Below the pieces are notes generated by a model that worked only from the letters and a program-made list of their open reading frames with translations, searched no databases and was not told the DNA's origin. The translations under genes and the position numbers were made by a program. DNA of 64,000 bases from Spinacia oleracea (Eukaryota; Streptophyta; Magnoliopsida; Caryophyllales; Amaranthaceae), in the NCBI RefSeq assembly GCF_020520425.1, contig NC_079491.1:20637449-20701448 (forward strand), in the 5' to 3' direction. The stretch's first letter is position 1, and each line of letters begins with the position of its first letter. Positions 1 through 9,257 of this stretch are shown piece by piece.

Positions 1-1150
1 CTCCAATGTTTGGACTTAACCCTTGAGTCACTTCCACTATCAGATTCTCGAAATTTCCGGTTTCTAAATCCTTCTTTGGCATCCTTGTTCTCCGTCTTTT
101 AGGAGAGTGTGTAACCGCGTTCTGACAATGATGCTTTAATACATCAGAAAAGAGGAGCCTAGCTCCTGAATTTGTCGATTGTGGTATAACAGTTTCCTAT
201 TCAATGGATGCACAAAGATGAGTGAAACTATTTCATTCAAAATTCTGCAGGCAAAGAGGTTGGAACATCTCATCTCCTAATTGAAAGTGAAACTGGTACA
301 GGGCATATGGATATACATAAATTAAAAACAAACCATTCTCAGTTCATACAACTAAATGGCAGATGATTAATATTTACCCGAGCTCAAGGACTTCAAAAGC
401 ATGTTAAGATACTCAGAAGAGTCGGAACATTAAACTTGTTAATTATATACCAATATAGCAACATACAAAGAAGTCAACAACTCACACAAACTATACTCAA
501 ACACAATCACCTTCTTATAATCTTGTAGAGCCCTCATTTGACCACTCAAAACTTCTCCATCATTTCACAAGCGTAAACAACAAAAACATCCAAAATTCCA
601 ATACTATTCTTAAACTAAACCCTAAATATCCAACATTTCGCACAAATCAAGATTTTGTATGAAGTAATGAATGATTAAAAACCCATAAACATCATTTGAA
701 CAAACCCTAAGAAACCCATAAATCATCGAACTCAAAACTATGTGATTTTTTCAATCATAAACCTAAAATTGAACCCTAATCTGAAAACGAAAATCAAAAA
801 CTAAAATTGAACCCTAATCTGAAAACGAAAATAAAAAACGAAAATAGAAATTGAACACACCATACCGAAACCGCCGGAACCACGATGCCGAGCAACCACC
901 GGAACCACGACGCGACGGGGAGATGCTGAACCCCCGGCCGACCAAGAATATATCTTTCAGTGACAGGCCGCGCGAGAATTGAACGGGATGGGGGAGATGA
1001 GGCGAGAACACCACACACCGGCGAAGACAGCGACGCAGGGCTGAGCAACGCTTGGGTTCGACGGCGACGCAGGGCTGAGTTCGACGGCTTCTTGGATATT
1101 TGTTTAAGGGAAAAAGCTTGGAGCTAGAAGAGAAGGAACAACGTACGTTT
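1..1150. other. No gene recognised; AT-rich, then GC-rich stretch
   Basis: No convincing coding region is visible. Bases 1-780 are AT-rich. At about 770-835 a short unit containing aaccctaatctgaaaacgaa occurs twice in tandem. From about 850 to 1090 the base composition turns GC-rich with open frames on the minus strand that lack recognisable domains. This part may be the interior of the CACTA-like element whose end lies at 1437, because no opposite CACTA terminus is seen in the window. Confidence 0.4.
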
Positions 1151-1437
1151 GAGCCCGCTGGTTTGAGCGCGGTTTGTTGCAACCTAGGAAAGTAAAAAAT
1201 TTTGAAACGCGGACTTGTTGCAGCGGGCAATAACATGTACGCTGCAATAAAGTCGGGTTGTTGCTGCGGGCTTTTATTTTGTACGCTGCAACAAACACAT
1301 TTGCTGCGAACAACTAAAATGTACGCTGCGATAACCCTTTAAAGGGTTTGACCCGCGTTGACCGACTGGTTGTTGAAGCGTATTTATACATGTACGCTGC
1401 AACAAGGGGGCTGCAACAGGGGTTTTTTCTACTAGTG
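1150..1437. mobile_element. Right end of a CACTA-like (En/Spm) DNA transposon
   Basis: The segment ends in ggttttttctactagtg, the reverse complement of a terminus beginning CACTAGTAGAAAAAA, as in the CACTA superfamily. Inside it are repeated subterminal motifs in both orientations around the core tgtacgctgcaa (for example near 1235, 1291, 1320 and 1391) alternating with ttgttgcagcggg, typical of CACTA subterminal repeats. The 3-bp duplication would be cct at 1438-1440. The other terminus is not found here, so it lies before base 1 or is lost. The left boundary given is only where subterminal repeats become recognisable. Confidence 0.65.
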
Positions 1438-1749
1438 CCTACTTTCAACATCGAAGAACTGCTAAAGGGTTTCACAAACCAAGAACAAACCACTACGGCA
1501 GATGTGCAAATGGAGGATGCATTCACGATTGAAGAACTAGTCCAGGGTAGGCAAAACGACAACAACAACAACACCTCAAGTCTAGTTCAAATGGTAAGTG
1601 ATATAGATGATCTAATGGGTGATCCAAACCAAGATGACACAACTTGGATCGATGCGATGGTAGAACCTAGTTTCACGATTCAAGAACTTTTTGGTGGTCC
1701 GGATATTACTCTTGATGAATTTCTTGATTTGGATTTTGGGAAACTATGA
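1438..1749 (+). CDS. Last exon of an unknown acidic protein, 5' part cut off by a CACTA end
   Basis: An open frame enters directly from the CACTA terminus and continues 103 codons to a TGA. Three copies of a short motif are visible: FNIEELLKG, FTIEELVQG and FTIQELFGG. The C-terminus is acidic and hydrophobic (DITLDEFLDLDFGKL). This pattern resembles a transcriptional activation tail, but I do not recognise the family. No start codon belongs to it. The upstream exons must lie before the transposon, outside the window or lost. The transposon end itself could act as a 3' splice site (AG at 1434-1435 after a pyrimidine tract). It may equally be a broken pseudogene. Confidence 0.4.
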   Translation, partial: PTFNIEELLKGFTNQEQTTTADVQMEDAFTIEELVQGRQNDNNNNTSSLVQMVSDIDDLMGDPNQDDTTWIDAMVEPSFTIQELFGGPDITLDEFLDLDFGKL

Positions 1750-2284
1750 AGAACTTCACCAAGGTATATATGTCTAAAGGTACAAAATTAACTACTAATT
1801 GTATTAGTTTCTCTACTAATACTAACTAGAGTACAACTTTTGGTGTATTGGTGGTACTTGAACATTATTTTGTATTGGTGCTAGTTGAACATTATTTTGT
1901 ATTTTGGTGTATTGGTGCTACACACAAGTATGGCTTGTAGCCAATGTATAACTTTTTGATCATATGGCTGCCTTTAGTTTGTTGGGCAAAGGTACAGGTA
2001 GATGTAGTCTGTTGTTCTATGGGAAATTGGTCTTTTGGTGACATACTTCATTTTGTGTTACACATTTGGTGCTTAAATATTAGCCCAGAAAATTTATTAA
2101 ATTCTGGATGAAGTTTATTTTATACCTACATATACTTTATTTACAACATAATTGGAGTTGTATTGCAGAATTAAATAACACACTTCAAGTGTAACAAAAA
2201 TATTTAACTTTGGATGAAATTAAATTCATAAATGTATAAACATTAATTATAACATATTTGGACTTGTATTATTGCTATTATACT
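1750..2284. other. 3' flank of the preceding exon; no gene
   Basis: AT-rich sequence with short direct repeats such as ttggtgtattggtg around 1840-1920. Probably 3' untranslated and intergenic DNA. Nothing else is recognisable. Confidence 0.4.
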
Positions 2285-2888
2285 ATAGATATAAAGGTCA
2301 AATACATTTTTGACAACTACATAGCAATGGGTTCGCCCTCATGTCACACTGGTTACACACTTACACCTATACTAAAGCATTGATATCACGATAGACGCGG
2401 GTTCGATTCTTGTAAACAGCAAAAGTAAAACACTCCCCCCCCCCCCAACCTCTTTTTTTGGATCTGTTCCAAAACAATTCAACGTCTTCAAAAAACATTT
2501 AGTCTTTTTTTTTTATTAATTCCATACACCAAACAAATTAATCGATTATTAACCATCTTTCATTCCAGAAAATATATGAATTATATACAGATATACAGGT
2601 CAAATAAATTTTTGACAACTACATAGCAATGGGTTCGCCCTCTTGTCACACTGGTTACACACTTACACCTATAATAAAGCATTGCTATCACGATAGACGC
2701 GGGTTCGATTCTTGTAAACAGCAGAAGTTCAACCCTCCTCCCCCCCCCCCCCTTTTTTTTGATCTGTTCCAAAACAGTTCATCGTCTTCAAAAAAAATTT
2801 AGTCTTTTTTTTATTAATTCCATAAAACAAACAAATTAATCGATTGCTTACAATCTTTCGTTCCAGAAAATATATGAATTATATACAT
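2285..2888 (+). repeat. Tandem duplication of a 302-bp unit with Pol III-like boxes
   Basis: Two head-to-tail copies (about 2285-2586 and 2587-2888) match closely. The shared anchor gacaactacatagcaatggg starts at 2312 and again at 2614, giving a 302-bp period. Each copy contains tgtcacactgg (A-box-like) and gggttcgattct (B-box-like; 2399-2410 and 2701-2712), then a poly-C run and a poly-T run. The B-box suggests a tRNA-derived SINE origin, but the box spacing is about 50 nt and no clear target duplication was found. The two copies differ by scattered substitutions, so the duplication is not very recent. Confidence 0.65.
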
Positions 2889-3476
2889 TTTTTTTTTAAT
2901 AACTTCGATATCATCGAAATTTCATAAATAACAAAAAAAAACTACATCTGAAAGAAATTCCAAGAACTGCAAAAACAAAAATAGCCGCACAGAAACGAGG
3001 ATTGAAAAATAATCAAAAACCATAAGCAAGAACAGCAGTGCTTTTCATTCTCATCTGCAAACTTTCAATGAAAATGGTGAACATTGGAAATAACGAAATT
3101 TACCACAGAAAATAAAAAGGTAAAAGTTAATTCAATACTTTGAATTTCAAATTCAAAATGGGGTTTCAAAAATTTGGTGCTGAGTTGGATAGGAGTAAGC
3201 TGACTGTGATATGACTAGGATTTTAATAGCCAACCACAGCCCAGGGTAACATTACTAGAGTTACCCAGAGGGTAACTGTGGGTTTTTCGTATTTTGGTTG
3301 GTTTTAAATGGTTCGGATTATGGTCAAAATCTGATAACATCGGTTCAGTGTTTTTACGTGGGTAGATTCAGATCTGTTCAGGTAACTTTGATTTTGCATG
3401 AAGTCGGGTTATTTACTGTATCGAATTCGAGTCGATTTTGGTTTGAATAATTTCAGCTTGGATAATCTCGAGTTTG
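2889..3476. other. Intergenic; AT-rich
   Basis: No coding region seen. The last part (about 3290-3476) is rich in degenerate ggtt(c/t)gg/gtttga motifs of the kind often left by old repeats. The hAT element inserts into this. Confidence 0.4.
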
Positions 3477-3484
3477 GTTTGAAC

Positions 3485-4301
3485 CAGGGGCAGATCTAGG
3501 AATTTATATATGGGAGTTCAAAAAAAATTATAATTTGCTTTTCTTTAGGTGGGATAAAGTTGAAAGGTAAATAGTCAAAATATTATAAAAGCCATAATAA
3601 AATATGTGGAGACTTTATAAACTTTAATTTTGGATTTCATAACAATAGTCCAAATTACAACAATAACCTGGTGCGATTTCAATATAAAATGGAAAAAAAC
3701 CAGTTTTTTTATACTTTGAAGGAGATTGACTTTATTACAATAATTGTCACTGAACAAATAGCACAAGGACACTAATTAAAAACAAAAAAATGGGAACATC
3801 ATTCTCAAACGCTTGTGGGGCATTATTATAAATCTATATACGAAATAATTAATTAGACCTCAAAAAAGTTCAAAGTAAAATCCAACTATAAGGCTATAAA
3901 AGTGGAGTATAAGAATACATTAACATAAGAATATCTTATGGAAATTATAAATTCTTTTTGAAGAAAAAATATGACTACTATTTTTTGTGTTTTTGTAAAG
4001 TAAAATCATGAATTATTATAGAAACAACAAAATAAAAAGTGATAATTAAAATGACTTACAAAGGGAAAGGAAAAAACAAAACAAAATGAAGATTTTAGAG
4101 GATCAACAAATGACAAGTAAAAGATTAAAAAAAATTATATTTAATTGTAAAATATTAATCAAGCAACCTTTATACCAAAGGTATTTCATTATCATTATTG
4201 TAAGTTAATTTTATATGTGTTAATTAACTATTTCAAGTGTAACTAATTACCTCAATATTTTATCATGGGGTCCCTTTGGACCCCTCTGGGGTCCGCCCCT
4301 G
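3485..4301. mobile_element. Non-autonomous hAT transposon, 817 bp
   Basis: The element begins caggggcagatctagg and ends gtccgcccctg, forming short terminal inverted repeats of the CAGGGGCGGA class seen in plant hAT elements. It is flanked by an exact 8-bp target-site duplication, gtttgaac, at 3477-3484 and 4302-4309, the duplication length diagnostic for hAT. The interior is very AT-rich with no transposase frame, so it depends on a transposase made elsewhere. The perfect duplication suggests moderate to young age. Confidence 0.85.
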
Positions 4302-4539
4302 GTTTGAACTAGTTTGAGTTTTAAAGGGTCTTGTACCGATTTAATTTGGTCCGGGTAGAGTTTGGTAATTATTCATGTACAGTTTGAACTGGTATACTGC
4401 GGGTACGAGTCATGTTCGGATCGGATAAGTCTCAGGTTTGGGACAAGTTTGGATCAGTGAGTCTATGATTTGACTAAATTACGGATCGAATAGTTTATTG
4501 CTTTAATATATCTTTGTCTATCTATATACATATGTACAC

Positions 4540-4806
4540 AATATTAATTTTATGCTTGACACAGATGGTGAAACGGGATGAAAATAATTTTGTCTATTTA
4601 CGCTTATTTTTATTTATTTTTCTTTTAAATAAATAAGACGCCGGATGTGGAAATAACAAATATAATTTATCCATCATTAATTTTAATTAGAAGAATATCT
4701 ATAAGCTCTATTTTGATGATAAAATGTCTATCACTATAAATTAAAATTCATATAATTTTATATTTAGATTGTAAATTATGCATCACATGGGTACGTACTA
4801 TATAAG
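4540..4806 (+). mobile_element. Degraded Helitron 3' end
   Basis: This stretch aligns by eye along about 250 bp with 23950-24193, which ends in a proper Helitron terminus. Shared blocks include gaatatctataagc and atatttagattgtaaa (gaatatctataagc and atatttagattataaa in the other copy). Here the terminal hairpin has decayed (gcatcacatgggtacgtactatataag) and the CTAG is gone. The 5' boundary is not defined. Confidence 0.45.
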
Positions 4807-4931
4807 TTTAATAACTAAACAATGAATTCAACCTTTTCGTTCAAGGACTTTGGAAATAAATAAATAAAACGGATAGTCGGATACAACCTTTTCGTCAGTC
4901 GAAAATGAGGACACTGTAGTTTATTGGTTTA

Positions 4932-5083
4932 GGTGATGTTTGGTTGATATGAAAAAATATGGGAAGTATACTTCCCATGTTTAACCAAACAATATCATCC
5001 ACTTCTTAGAAAATGCTTATACATAAGGAAAATTTCTTCCTACGAAGCTTTAGCTACTTCCCACAATCAACCAAACTGACCCC
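4932..5083. mobile_element. Harbinger/Tourist-like MITE, 152 bp
   Basis: Imperfect terminal inverted repeats, ggtgatgtttggttga on the left and the complement of tcaaccaaactgaccc on the right, are flanked by tta at 4929-4931 and 5084-5086. The 3-bp TTA duplication and the GTTTGGTTG core fit PIF/Harbinger-type MITEs. An internal palindrome (tgggaagtatacttccca) adds fold-back potential. No coding capacity. Confidence 0.6.
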
Positions 5084-5124
5084 TTAATATTGAGATATTT
5101 GTCATTTTGGTGTTCCTTATGTGA

Positions 5125-6715
5125 AATACCTTTAGAGAAGTGAGAAAAAAATATATAGCAGCTAATAGTGCAGGAAATCCACCTAAAACTTTTAGAGAAG
5201 CAGTAAAACATGAAGGCTGGAGAAAAGCCATGGCAGAAGAAATTCGAGCATTAGAAGATCAAGGAACTTGGGTATTGCAAGAGTTGCCTCCCGAGAAGAA
5301 AGTTCTAGGCAGCCTGTGGATATATACGGAGAAAAGAGATGAGAAAGAGAATTTAAAGAGACTGAAAGCGAGACTTGTGATATTTGGAAATAATCAGATA
5401 GAGGGTATTGAACTATTGACTATAATGAGACTTTTGCTTCCGTGACTAAGATGGTGACAGTTCGAACATTCTTCGCAGTTGCAGCAATCAGGAATTGGGA
5501 AGTTCATCAAATGGATGTTGACAATGCATTTTTGCACAGCTATCTGGAAGAGGAAGTTTACATGAGGACACCTCTAGGTTTTGACAAAAATAGCCCACAA
5601 AAATATGGTGTGCAGAATGAAAAATTCGTTATACGGCTTGAAGCAAGCCCCTAGGTGTTGGTTTGGTAAACGGACGACGACATTGAAGAGTTATTGCTTC
5701 AAACAGTCATATTTTGATTATTCTTTGTTTACATTATCTTAGGGTAAAATCCAGATCAATGTTCTTGTTTATGTGGACGATATGTTATTGTCGGAAATGA
5801 TAAAGTGGCTTTGGAAATATTTAAGGATTTTCTTGGAAAATTCTTTAAGATGAAGGACCTAGGAACATTAAGGTACTTCCTTGGGCTGGAGGTGGCGCGA
5901 AGTAAGGAGGGAATTTTTATGTGCCAACGAAAGTATGCGTTGGATGTAATATCTGAGACGAGATTGTTGGGGTTAACGCCTGCGGAACTTCCATGGAGCA
6001 AAATCACAAATTGGCATTGGATAGTGGAAAATTGCTCGAGAATGCAGAGATTTGTAGGCGGTTAGTGGGTCGTCTTATCCATCTTGGTGTGACTTGACCA
6101 GATTTGGCTTATTCAGTTCACATTTTGTCTCAGTTTATGCAAAATCCACAGGAAGAACATTGGGAGGATGCATTACGACTTGTTCGATATTTGAAGAAGA
6201 ATCCGGGTCAAGGTATATTGTTGAGAGCAGATAGTGAGTTGAGTTTGGAGGGGTGGTGTGACTTGGATTTGGCTAGTTGCCCGTTGATACGAAGGTCGCT
6301 GAGTGGATGGTTTGTGCTACTTGGTTATACCCTATATCCTGGAAACCAAGAAGCAACGAACAGTGTCACGATCGTGGACGGAAGCAGAATATCGTTCGAT
6401 GGCGTCTATTACTTGTGAGTTGAAGTGGTTAAAGAAATTGCTTGGGGATTTAGGATGTCAGCACCAAAAGGGGATGAGACTATATTGTGACAGTCAGTCG
6501 ACTTTGTATATTGCACAAAATCCTGTTTTTCATGAGCGAACTAAACAAATAGAAGTCGATTGTCATTTTATTAGAGATGCGATCGTAGAGGGTTTAATTG
6601 ACACATCATATGTGTCTACGAAGGATCAGTTGGCAGACATATTTACAAAGGCGTTGGGAAAGTCGAAGTTCGAGTTTTTTTTTGGACAAGTTGGGCGTTC
6701 GGAATTTACACGCTC
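5125..6715 (+). pseudogene. Ty1-copia pol remnant (reverse transcriptase and RNase H), frameshifted
   Basis: Several adjacent frames encode pieces of a copia polyprotein in the right order. First is the start of the reverse transcriptase domain (FREAVKHEGWRKAMAEEIRA, then KARLVIFGN near 5370). Next comes VHQMDVDNAFLH near 5500, the catalytic YVDDM near 5770, RYFLGLEVARS near 5870, and the RNase H/C-terminal motif DSQSTLYIAQNPVFHERTK near 6490, ending DIFTKALG near 6640. Frame changes occur near 5440, 5700, 5800 and 6350, and in-frame stops are present. Gag, protease and integrase are missing upstream. The wording resembles the Ale lineage, but I could not test this. It is a dead 5'-truncated copy that ends in an LTR-like sequence at 6730. 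Confidence 0.85.
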
Positions 6716-6729
6716 CAAATTGAGTAGGG

Positions 6730-6941
6730 TGTTACGAGATATATATTTTACCATAATTAGGAGATTTTGTGATATATTATGTACATTATTTTAGGAGATA
6801 TTTAAGGAGAAATTAGCAGATTATTGTTAGGAGATTATTATTAGGACACGCTTTCCTATTTTTGTATTGTACTTATATGTTGTGATTGTGAATGAGAAGG
6901 ATAGAGAAAGCGGAAAAGAATTTTATATCAATTGCATAACA
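6730..6941 (+). mobile_element. Probable 3' LTR of the copia remnant
   Basis: A 212-bp stretch starts tgttacgagat just after a short purine-rich tract (gagtaggg) and ends aattgcataaca, giving TG...CA ends directly downstream of the pol remnant. It contains ttgtattgtacttat near 6860, a plausible termination region. No second LTR was found, which agrees with the missing 5' half of the element. Confidence 0.45.
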
Positions 6942-7650
6942 AGAGAAAAAGAATTTACGAAATAAATATGTACAGGAACTGATTTTAAAGGTTGAAGTGA
7001 GATAATAAAATGGAGGTCCGTCATTGTACAAAAAAATTAATAAAAAATTCTCATTATAGAAGTTTCGTACAGTTTATTTAGCACAGTGAACTAAGGAAAA
7101 ATAATGAAAAGGGAGTATGAAAACATCATGTTCCTTTAAATTTTAAAATAAAGTTAGTAACCCAAGACTAGCTCATTTTGAAAATATTACGTTGGAATAT
7201 CGTCCAAGTTCAAAAGCTAGTTTGAGATGTATGAGAATAATGCAAATATATTTTTAGGATTTGGTTTTTTAGCATCAAAGTAAAAATTTGGTTACATGAT
7301 CATAGATTTTTTGGAACGTCTTTTTAGGGTTCTACTTGGGCATTCTTTAACACTATTTGCATTGCTCTTATGCCAATTTATACTTTAATGAACTTCATTT
7401 TCTACTACGTATTAAATTTTCTACACTTTTACCTTTATATTAATACGGAGTAGTTTATAGCATTCTATAATCAATAAATTCTCATATATTGTTCTCGTCT
7501 TATTTCAACCCTCCCTCCGTTTTTTATTGTGTTCTTGTAGCCCTGTAGGTTCTTGTTTGAGAAGCTAGACATGCGTTTAATGTTAAACTCAAGTTAAAAT
7601 TCTTGGTCAAGGAAAGTCAATATGAAAAGTTGACTTTGACTTTATAATTG
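6942..7650. other. Intergenic; AT-rich
   Basis: No gene seen. Near 7509 the sequence ccctccctccgtttt resembles a single Stowaway MITE end, but no matching partner end with a TA duplication was found. Confidence 0.35.
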
Positions 7651-8240
7651 TCAACATTTCCCCACACCACACCACTGCAACAAGCAGCTGCGAGCCTGCG
7701 ATGACTGCGAACAGCCACTCATTTCGTCTCATCCCCCACGCGTGACAAACGCGCGCTGCCTAGCAGGCTAGCAGCGCCGCTTCCCCGCCAACTACGCACC
7801 TTCTCATTAACACCACAAAGCTTTGCATGTCGAAGAAAATCACAACAGCAGCCATCAGAAACTCTGAACTCCATTGCATCTCACTATTTCACACAGCGAA
7901 GCCACCATAGCAGTTCCCTGCACTTCCACGCACTAAACAGAGAAAGCAGGGGAAATTAGAGCGGGCGAACCGACTGCTTGGAAAATTGGGTCGAAATTCA
8001 CAAGAAATTGGGCTATCAAAACCCCAATTTAGGGCTGAATTCACAAGAAATTGGGCGATTAAATCGCAATTTAGGGTTGAATTCACCTAGCATTTGAAGC
8101 GAAAGCTCCGAATTCTCGTAATTTTGGGCAAGAAAGTTCCGAATTGACGGAGCGAGCGCCCCATGGGCTTCGCTGAGCTGTGTTTTGGTGGTCCAATATT
8201 TCTTACTCTCTTCTCCCTCTTCTCTCATCCTATTTAATAG
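7650..8240. repeat. GC-richer island with three short direct repeats; possible 5' leader of an unseen gene
   Basis: Against the AT-rich surroundings this stretch is GC-rich around 7680-7800. At 7994-8090 a 42-43-bp unit starting aattcacaagaaattgggc occurs twice and begins a third time (starts near 7995, 8038 and 8080). The adjacent tail is CT-rich (ttctccctcttctctcatcc near 8212). The profile could be a promoter and 5' untranslated exon read on the plus strand, but no coding exon was found downstream. No protein domain is visible in either strand. Confidence 0.35.
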
Positions 8241-9257
8241 CGATATAATCAGGCTGCTTTAATTGCTTTCTTATCATGCTTTTTTAATCATGGTTTTTTA
8301 GTTATTAATTTCTACATTATGCCTATTTCCATGATTAGTAAGTAGTTAAAAATTTGGGATTTTGTGAAAGCATGTAATCATGGGGGGATTAGAGGGGTTA
8401 AATGTGTAGGGGTTGAATTAGATTGATGATAATAAGGTGTGATCAAAGGGCCTTCAATTGATTATCGATCATCTTTGGTTAAAACTTGGGTTAAAGTTAT
8501 GGTATATCGAGGGTTGAGGGTTCTAGTTAGTTTAGGAAATTAGAATTGTATCAATGTGAAGTGGTTTTATGCATGTTTTTTGTGATTCGATCATTGCCAA
8601 TACTTGACCCTCATCTAGACAGCTTTGACAAATTTAATTGGTGTGTACCGGTGTTCCCTTAATCCTTGTGCTTTGGCCCTTGATTGCCATAGTACATTTG
8701 TACTAGTCATTTTGGTTTGTTTAGGTTAATTATAAATATAATGATACAGGAGTTAGGCATTTCAACGACGTGTATAGAACCCCGTATCATTACATTAACC
8801 AAGTTAAGTTGGACTTTGGATGAGATAAATATTTTTCCTTCAAAATTTAGGATCTATTTGCATTGTTGAACAATCAAACTAAGAAAAGATGAAGCAGCTA
8901 ATGGTAAATAAAATGAGTTTTGTTCAATTCCTAAAGCAAGATTAAGGAGAAATTAAACATCGATATGACATTATGACCTAATTATGTGCTGATCATTATT
9001 CATGAGAAGTCATGATTTTCATACGTAATTGACTTGATTACATCTATGGAGCATGTAAACAAGTTGACATAACACAATTAGTGTGGGAAAATCGTGAAAA
9101 CTACTTAGTTAAACCGGCGAATTACGTGTTCTACTCCTTTAAAGTCTCTGCTTCACAAGGTTGGTAAGCCCTTAACTTCTATGAGCTTGAATTCAGATCA
9201 TAACTGATTCACTAATAGCATGCAGAAGTAGAATGAAGCTTGGTGCTTCTGCACGTT
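8241..9257. other. Intergenic; no gene recognised
   Basis: AT-rich sequence. A possible acceptor, aatgatacag followed by gagttaggcatttcaacgac at 8749, hints at an exon, but no supporting protein similarity is visible. The part next to 9258 is the 3' flank of the DUF599 gene. Confidence 0.3.

Noticed and set aside
814-1313. Minus-strand frames of 69-140 codons
   Set aside because: No domain, two frames overlap in different phase, and the region is probably CACTA interior.
7500-7530. Possible Stowaway MITE end (ccctccctccg)
   Set aside because: No partner end with TA duplication was found within a MITE-sized distance.
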